A DNA stretch of 64,000 nt. Origin: Taxillus chinensis (taxonomy: Eukaryota; Streptophyta; Magnoliopsida; Santalales; Loranthaceae). This document shows, in pieces, positions 56,772-64,000 of the stretch (within the stretch, counting starts at the first letter, position 1; each line of letters begins with the position of its first letter). Both the position numbers and the translations under genes were made by a program. Under the pieces are notes generated by a model. That model was not told where the DNA came from, did not search any database, and saw nothing but the letters and a program-made list of their open reading frames with translations. Location: NCBI GenBank assembly GCA_023512835.1, contig CM042091.1, positions 49,627,158 to 49,691,157 of the forward strand, given 5' to 3'.

Positions 56772-58300
56772 TGACAGAGTGTTTAGTCGCCTCACGCTAT
56801 CAAAATATAATTTATAATGTCCTAAGTCCTAACTACCCGTAGTGTGATAAGTTAAGGTCAATCTCACCGAGATGCACAAAGGAATCAATTACAACAAGCA
56901 CTAAAATTTATAATCCTAGTTTTGTCTAGAGAAATCAAATTAATAATTAATAAATAAAATAAAATAAAATAATCAGAATAAAATAAAAACCTAAACTAAG
57001 ATTAAAAGGGGAAATTTTGGAGAGTTGGAGATTTCATTTAGGGTTTAAGATTTCTTAGAATTAATTCACTTAAATTCATCCCTCAATTTATTTTTCTCAA
57101 ATATTCAAAATTTATCATATCACATTATTCAATTCCCTTTGGTCCAGGTGAATTTACTAATTATGATTTGATCTCATTTGGTCTATGTGAATCAAATCCA
57201 AAAAACTCGGTGACTCATTATGTCTGTAAATTCATATAGACTTGGTCCACTATATACCTATTTCTTGTGGTAATAAAATCCATAGATAGTTTTCTAAACC
57301 ACAACACATGAAGATTTCATTCAAATATTTAATCAAGCACATAAAATTCGGAACTTAAATTACACAATTCCAGGAATAAAAGTAGTTTATGCATAAATAT
57401 ATAAAAACCTAACATATAGGGTGTAAAATTGTCTAGTGGCATCCCACTCTTGAAGACCACGCTCTTCTCTCATTTGTTGACGGCGTAAAATCTCCCACCG
57501 AATCACCCACACGAACTAAGACCGTCACAATCCCTGATTCCGAATGGAGGATCCTCTTTGATATGGTGTTGCAGGTGAGCTATGGAGGATCCTCTCTCCT
57601 TCCCCAGGCCAAAAATTGCTCTAGGATTCCTCTACCAGTGCCTCCTTTTTCTCTAGGGTTTTTCCAACCTCCTCGGTCGTCTGCCTCCTCTATTTATACA
57701 CATTCACCCAATTAATCTAAGGCTGCCATTACGAGTGTCGTTTTTGGAGCAGAATACGGGTGCACGTGTCTAAGAAGTTGACGATGATAAACACTTATTT
57801 TTGAACACGTGCAAGAACAAAAGCTGCTTCAAATATTATTGTCTTCAATTCCCCTTGAGCATGTGCCATAAAATACACCAATAGTGGAAGAACTAAAAGT
57901 GTTTGAAATATTGTTCTCTTCATATATAAGCTTGCACGTATCTAGACTCGTCACGTGCATGATGAAAGTGCTTCATACTTGCTCCCTGACCTCTGTGGCT
58001 ACGATGATCATTCTTGCTTTGAATTCTCTTAGCTCTCTTTTCCTAGAAAAAGCTATAAAACAAAGCAAAACACACACAAAACTACATAAGCATAATATAT
58101 CCTAAAATAATACCAAAAACACACACTCAAGCATAAAAAGAGATGCAAAATGGGAGAAAAACCTTACATAAACATAATACATAAAGTCCACATGTCAGCG
58201 ATGCCACGTGCATAATTCATCATTGCATGCAAAATTCATCGCTACATGTAGAATTTATCACTATGTGTGGAACTCATCGCCACGTGCACATGTCGTATTG
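56772..58300 (-). mobile_element. Athila-like 5' LTR, more complete (copy 2)
   Basis: It continues past the point where copy 1 breaks (57675). On the minus strand the promoter TATAAATAG lies at about 57691-57699. The U3 part (57750-58290) holds CACGTG boxes and about four units of 'CACGTGCATAATTCATC'-like sequence (about 58190-58285). The U3 end is approximate, near 58300. Confidence 0.65.
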
Positions 58301-58640
58301 CACAAGACATCTACTACTTCGCTAGAACTCTTCATAGATTTACTTTCCTTATTGAATTAGAAGTCTTTCCTTTATTTAGTTCGTATTAGGGTATTTTGGT
58401 ATTTTACTTAAATTTCCTAATTGTATTAAGTTTTCAATTCCTAGATAGTTGTTTGCATATAAATAGGTCTTGTATTCAGACGTAATAAATCATTCAAGAG
58501 TGTTTTTATCAATTATAAACTCTCAATTAGAGGTTTATACTTATTTTTAGCTTTTCCAATTAAATACTTGAATTGCTTGGGCTAGAGTTTGGGTATTCGA
58601 TTATCCTTCTCTAGATTGTTGTTGGATTCTAATCAAGGTC
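58301..58640 (+). mobile_element. Possible Copia LTR remnant
   Basis: A TATA box (CATATAAATAGG, about 58457-58468) followed by GTAATAAATCATTCAAGAG (about 58480) and a CTCTCAATTAGAGG tail looks like the R/U5 of a small Copia LTR. The ends are not defined, so this could also be a promoter fragment. Confidence 0.3.
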
Positions 58641-59399
58641 CTCAACAAAGTCTCATTTTTGGCATCGTAAGAATGTTAATCCTCTCCCATGCATAACCGA
58701 TCATTGAATCCAACTCTAAACGTAGAGTATACTTTTGGTGATCTAATCACAAATTGTTTGATTAGTGACAAATGTAAAACAAAATATTTTTTTATCACAA
58801 AAAAGATAGATTTGAACTTGTAACGAGATTGACTTTAGGACTACAAATATTCCCAAGGGTCCAAGTGTTCGAGCTCGGAAGAAATCAAATAATAATATAC
58901 ATCTCCTACTTGAATTTATTTTGGGAGGTCATTCTAGTTCTTATTTTATTTTCTCACTTAACTAGTACACCTGCACATAGGAGAAGAGGGGTGACTAAAA
59001 GCTCTTATTGTTTTCACGAAAAAACACTATCAATACATGAGAAAACATGTCAAATGTAACTCCAAAATCAAATTCATAAATCAATGCCTTGGCAATCATC
59101 TTAATTTCTCCCATATTCATCCATCCTAACGCTTGAAGGGCATAAGGAAAACGTGGATCACCCACACACATGTTAAAAATCACAAAATGAGGGAGTAACT
59201 AATTAAAACTCTAAAATTTCGGACTGAGGTTATGAAAACTAGTCGAAATTTACTTTTTTTATATGTAATTACGAAAAAAAATTAATAATATACACTAAAT
59301 AGTCAAACACATTAGATTTTTCTGGTTATATTTTTTTGGGTGTTAGAATATATTTATAAAATACGAATTGTTTTAAGGTTAACTGGGGAATAAGTGAAA
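58641..59399. other. AT-rich intergenic DNA
   Basis: No supported gene. A minus frame at 58995-59183 is short and unmatched. Poly-T and poly-A runs are frequent. Confidence 0.5.
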
Positions 59400-59979
59400 G
59401 TGGAGCAACTCTTCTTTAGTATGCGGTTGCGCAAGATAGACACACATGGGTTTTTTTTTTAAATTATACTTACCTTAAATGTTGTATGAGAAAAGTGATA
59501 GTTTTTTTTAAAAATAATTTCATATTTTTTTTTGTCTTCACTTTCTTTCTTTTCGTTGTAATCTCATATATTTGTTTTGCTTGAAGGAGCATATGGAAGG
59601 AGAGAATAATTAAGCCAATTAAAAGTAAGAAAGAAGGAGATAGAGTACACCCAAAAAGAAATAAGTAATTAAAAAAATAGAAGAAATAATAAACTTAATA
59701 TTACCGAAAAAGGTTTTTTTTGTCACTATCTTTTAATTTTATCATATATTTTTATTTTTCTAATAAAAGAAAAAATCGAAAAGTAGGCTTCTTTCTATTT
59801 TTACAAAAACAATAAATGAGAAAGTGCAAAAGCAAACCAGCAAAGATTTGTTTCCTTTTATTTTTCTTTCCAGCATATAAACCATAAATTGTGAAGACAA
59901 AAAAAAAAAAAAAGTAAACCAGCAAAAACTACAAATAGAGATAGGCGAGTGGAGGGGCTCTTAGGGAGAGGGCAAGGGC
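59400..59979 (+). promoter_or_regulatory. Upstream region and TATA box of F-box/DUF295 gene
   Basis: CATATAAACC at 59874-59883 is a TATA box about 97 bases before the ATG. Upstream are poly-T tracts and 'ctatcttttaatttt'. The region has a partner at 16731-16936 plus 19240-19572, and at about 59620 shows the unoccupied form of the site that holds a solo LTR there. Confidence 0.6.
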
Positions 59980-61335
59980 ATGGCGTCCGGTGCACAGCTA
60001 GTGATCGTGAAAGCCCAAGAAGAGAAGTCGGATCGCGATTGGACATCACTTCCGGCAGACATCCTTCACCTTGTCGTGCACCGTCAATTCTACTACTCCC
60101 CGACTATGTGCGCATGGGCTTCGTGTGTTCCTCCTGGCGGGCAACGGTTCCTGCCGAGCTCCGGTCATTCCCCAAATTGCTGCTGCTGGCTTCCACTCCA
60201 GGTAGCAACCAGGAAGGCAGCAGCCGCAGCCTTTTCACAGCCGACAGAAAACCCTTCCTCCATGGGGGGCTCCCAATAAACTTGCCACCGCCGTTCGAGA
60301 AGCGCTGGTGCGGCTCCTCTTTCGACTGGCTAGCTGTGGCAACCGACTACGAGATTGACAAGAAGCAGCAGCACAAAGTTGCTTTGGGCGTAAGCCTCCT
60401 CAACCCCTTCACGGGCGCCACCATTCGCCTTCCTCCAATCATTATGAGACGCAGGAAGGACGCCCACTTTCGGCCCCACCACGAGTATTGGTGCTATAAA
60501 GTGGTGCTATCCGCCGACCCTGTTACTGACCCCGACACCTTCGAGGCGGTTGCAATGTATGGCGCCTGGTGTCGGTTGGCCCACTACAAATCGGGTGCTA
60601 AGTGTTGGACATACGTGCCTGCGAATGCTAGGATACAACCAACGGCGGGAAGCAAATTTAAGAAGGTGTGGCATTGCTTTGATGCCCTCCATTACAGGGG
60701 GAAGTTCTATGGGCTATTCAATGATGGTCTCATTTTTTCCATTGAGCCAGGAGACAACCTGACACTCAAGACCACTGTTCCGCCGCCCAGTTTTAAGGAT
60801 TATGATCGTTCCTGCAAGCAGTATATTGTGGAATCATCCACTGGTGATTTGTTGGTCGCTAGGCAAAAGCATCGTAAGTCGAAAATTTTTAAGGCAATTG
60901 ATTCCCGCAGTGGTGGCACCTGTGATCACGAGGAGGTGAAAAGCCTAGGAGACGATTCCCTCTTCGTTGGGAGCAATAGATCAGTGGCCCTCCCAGTCTC
61001 CGAGGCTGGACGTGCCTTCTTGCCGGGATGTCGAAAGAACTGCGTCTGCTTCACTGATGATGAACATGAGAATTTAACTAATGATTTGGAGATGACATGC
61101 TACAGCTTAGATCAGGACGTCAGCCAAGACTGGCATTACGATGAGGGGGGGTCCTTCAGACACCCGCCACGAGAATTTAAGTGATCCTGTGCCTGTGCCT
61201 GTGGAGATGACATGCTACGACTTAGCTCAGGTAGACTGGAATCTCGAGGATGATCCTTCACACACCCACCACCCTTGGCCTCCTCCAATTTGGATTGAGC
61301 CCAACTTCACTCCATTTAGAAATTCAGTCCCTTAA
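59980..61335 (+). pseudogene. F-box protein with DUF295 (KIB1-4-type) domain, two apparent frameshifts
   Basis: ATG 59980 opens MASGAQLVIVKAQEEKSDRD, then the F-box DWTSLPADILHLVVHR. Near 60085-60105 the frame shifts; the F-box continues LLPDYVRMGFVCSSWRATVP and the frame stays open to 61184. The DUF295 beta-propeller part shows VALGVSLLNPFTGATIRLPP, YRGKFYGLFNDGLIFSIEPG, YIVESSTGDLLVARQK and LFVGSNRSVALPVSEAGRAF with NCVCFTDDEH. A second shift near a run of seven G (61145-61151) precedes a repeated C-terminus ending WPPPIWIEPNFTPFRNSVP at 61335. F-box proteins of this class are substrate receptors of SCF ubiquitin ligases; the target is unknown. The longer frame reaching back to 59949 starts at GTG, not ATG, so a shift is the better explanation: pseudogene or assembly errors. 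Confidence 0.8.
61063..61275 (+). repeat. Tandem duplication in the C-terminal coding part of the F-box gene
   Basis: About 105 bp encoding HENLTNDLEMTCYSLDQDV recur as HENLSDPVPVPVEMTCYDLA in another frame. The last common phrase is GAGATGACATGCTAC. The second copy carries the normal DUF295 tail, so the first is probably the added one. Confidence 0.65.
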
Positions 61336-62720
61336 ATTATTTTTTATTTTTATTATTATGAACGAGTTTTTTTGATCATGGTGCCATCCGGGATGGGACA
61401 ATTGTTTTTTTTTCTTAAACCAAAAATAAAAAATCTCTTTTTGAGCTCTTCTAATGTATTTTAGGAGACTAATACGAAGTGAAGTAAGGATGTTTGTGTA
61501 TATATTATATATGTCTGTGATGTTTTTAACTATGACCGATAATTAATTAAAAAAATCCTCAACATATAAAAGCTTAAATGCAAAACAATTTTATGTATTT
61601 TTTAATTACATTACACCATATAATATTAGAGCAATACTAGGTACAACCAGGTATTGAGTAATCTTTGGATAACCGTGATAACGTGATGACCTATCAATTC
61701 ATCAAAGGGGGAGAGAAAAAAAATCATAACCGTTCAATCTCTCACGATTACGTGAAGATGTCACAAGCCTGTTGCACAAATATTTATTCATGATATTGAA
61801 CTCACAAATTAATTGTATGGATATTTATATTACATTGAATGTTCAAACACTATCCAATTGAGACAGATTTTTTTTTCTAGTTGGTGCAAGATCCTAAGCA
61901 CCAATATGCATAATTTGGTAGACCCTCAATCTAAGCACTAATGTGGCATAACCATTAATATCCGAAGCACAACATCATACGTTAAAAGTTCTTTAATCTT
62001 GAAAAGCTTAGAATTCAAGGCTTTCTTTAGGACAAAACACCAAGATGACATGGCGAATAGAATTGTTGATGGTTGTGTAAAATAATAAATTGCACTTTTG
62101 AGACTTATATATTGTAGTTGTTTTAACTCATTAGTAGTTGTGTATCAACGTAAGAACATTATGAACTAACGTGAGGAATTCCAAAAAATTATGCCAAGCA
62201 AGGACTTTAGTAACTAGAAACGAGGAATTCCAACAAAGCCAGGTATAGTGGCCGAAAATATTTTGCAATAGATGATCTCATTTTTTCCCGCATTAAATAT
62301 ACATTTTACAGTGACATTCATCACAAGAAGTACAAAATTAGGGACCTTTCATACAAAACTTTAAGTATCTTGATGTTAGTTCCAAATAATAGACGAGTAA
62401 ATTTGAGTCACCAAAACAGTGTCGTCCATAAAAAGTTGAACTTGGCCGAAAGATGAGCAACACCCCTAGTCAAATGGCAGAATACATGTTTATGTAAGGT
62501 TTTTCGAAACACTTATGTTGGATCCTATTTTGTCCTGGATTAGACATATTTCATCAAATTTTATTTTGTAATATCACCTTTGCTTGCCACAAGCATTTTG
62601 TAAGATAATAAGAGCCATGACCGTAGACCTGAAAATGCTCAATTTCAGCGACCTATTCAGAAAGGCCTTTAAATGTCAAAGAGTTAGTTCGAGCAATAGA
62701 AAATCAATTTTAGCGATTGG
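61336..62720. other. Intergenic DNA after the F-box gene
   Basis: AT-rich and non-coding; an AATAAA-like signal lies at about 61423-61430. No repeat ends or genes are recognised. The whole stretch is missing from the left-hand copy of the duplicated region. Confidence 0.5.
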
Positions 62721-64000
62721 TGCCTTCGACCATGCTTGATTTCGAGGTCGAACAAAAAGTTCAGATCAAAACAATGATCGAGCCACTAACGACGGTCAAA
62801 TGATAATTGACCTTCAAAATAACACTTTGGATTAGGTCACAAATCACATTCTCTTACTCTATTCGTTGTTTCGAGAATTTATATATATATATATATATTA
62901 CATAAATTCACTTTCGGATTATTTTTTAAAAATAAAATTAGAAATAAAAAATAAAATAAAAAGCATTTTTTTTATGATAAAATAATTTCATTATTTGACA
63001 TGAAAATAAAATTATTTTAAAATAAAAAAAACACGAGATTATGATATCCTAAATTTAAAAATAATTTTTAATTTTTTTTTTAAAAATCCGAATCGCTTAA
63101 TCGATCTAAACCTAAGAACATCCTTTGCTTTATCGCTTTAGTAGAAAAAGTCAAAAACCTATACGCCGCTCTCTCTTTTCCCACCTGTGTCTTGTCCACG
63201 TGTCGGTGTCTTATTGGTTTAAAAAAAGAGAAAACAAAAACAGAAAACAAGAAAACAGAGCCACATTCGCCTTATCTCCATCCTTCGTCGTCTTCCCCTC
63301 TCTATCTCTCTCCCACGGCGTCTTCTTCCCCGCGTCACAGCAACCACGCCAGTCGGACCACCGCCCTCATGCCCGGCCAACCTCCTCCAATCCTGCCCAC
63401 GCCACGCCCATACCGATCCGATCCTAATCGCCCCACCCGAGCCAAGCGGTGGCCACACCTAACCACCCCCGCCGCTTCGATTCAAGCATAAACCCTAGAA
63501 TCCGGCCTCTATATAAACCTTATGGATCAATGGATCGCGCGCGGGCTCTCCCCCTCTTTGGTGGAAATCGAAGACAAAAAAAACCCCAGACCATCTTCTT
63601 CTTCAAACCCTTTAAGAGCCCCCACCGGCCACTATCACTTCCAAACTGGAATCCGAGCAACCGACGTTGCCACGTCAATCTGTCGACATCAATAGCGCCG
63701 GCCACTGCACCCATCGGCCGCCGTTCCAAGCTCCGCCGACCGCCACCACCGTCGTCACCGGTCACCCCTAATTGACCACCATCCCTCCTCATCCTCAAGT
63801 CCAAACCAGGACCGTCCTAATGATTTGCTGTAGCCCCTGCGTGTTTTCAAGGGACTGAAGAAGGAGAATAAAAGAAAGCGAGGAGCACGGAAAAGGGCGA
63901 TCCAGAGGTTACACTTGCCGGCTAGTATCCGAGGAGAGCAGAAGAGGACACCACAACCTGCGCAATTGAATAAAGGAGCCACCTTTGAGGAGCACAGCGG
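62721..64000 (+). mobile_element. Promoter/LTR-like block (copy 2), running off the window
   Basis: It matches 13037-14250. The TATA box is at 63510-63517 after AAACCCTAGAATCC, the (AT)n at about 62880-62898. An insertion of about 66 bp near 63350 relative to copy 1 changes the frames, which argues against a conserved protein here. Confidence 0.45.

Noticed and set aside
58995..59183. Minus frame of 62 codons (MIFNMCVGDPRFPYALQALG...)
   Set aside because: Short, no recognised family and no matching copy; not enough to call a gene.
59949..60112. N-terminal extension of the F-box frame back to 59949
   Set aside because: It starts at GTG, and the extension reads the F-box DNA out of frame; the F-box motif is in the frame starting at ATG 59980.

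Overview
This is nuclear DNA from a flowering plant with a large, retrotransposon-rich genome. It has CACGTG-rich LTRs, plant-type LTR retrotransposon lineages (SIRE- and Tork-like Copia; Athila-, Tat/Ogre- and chromovirus-like Gypsy) and one plant-specific F-box/DUF295 gene. Nothing in it fixes the species. Apart from that gene and some AT-rich intergenic DNA, almost all of the 64 kb is nested, broken LTR retrotransposon sequence.

Layout. 0-14 kb: an LTR of a chromovirus-like family (called L1 here) cut by the window edge; the 3' half of a SIRE-like Copia element with remains of a reading frame in the env-like position; a minus-strand L1 5' LTR with Met-tRNA primer site; a minus-strand Athila-like non-autonomous element with Asp-tRNA primer site; and a promoter- or LTR-like block. 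14-21.4 kb: AT-rich DNA, a copy of the upstream region of the F-box gene split by a solo LTR (target duplication AACAA), and a Tork-like Copia pseudogene lying directly behind that upstream region. 21.4-49.5 kb: a deep nest. A chromovirus LTR (LTR-T) abuts an L1 LTR, which is interrupted by a 17.3-kb Tat/Ogre-like element (target duplication CCAGG) and by a 3.4-kb Tat-like solo LTR (ACGGG). The Tat element is itself interrupted inside its second RNase H by an Athila-like solo LTR (GTCTC). More L1 LTR and a decayed minus-strand chromodomain pol follow. 49.5-64 kb: a second copy of the 4.8-13.0 kb block, then the F-box/DUF295 gene, then a second copy of the 13.0-14.25 kb block, running off the window.

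Main points. (1) About 9.4 kb of the left arm recurs in the right arm in the same orientation. The left copy lacks about 5 kb that holds the F-box gene in the right copy. (2) The F-box gene has two apparent frameshifts and a C-terminal duplication. (3) The Tat element carries two diverged tandem copies of its upstream ORF, a G-patch-like segment between protease and reverse transcriptase, a second RNase H, and has lost its integrase core and polypurine tract. (4) The SIRE-like element carries PF20167-like and Ulp1/C48-protease-like segments in place of a recognisable env. (5) Unrelated LTR families share promoter-proximal ACGT palindromes, CACGTG inverted repeats and minisatellite motifs. All readings are by eye. 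Family names rest on motifs and primer sites, not on searches.
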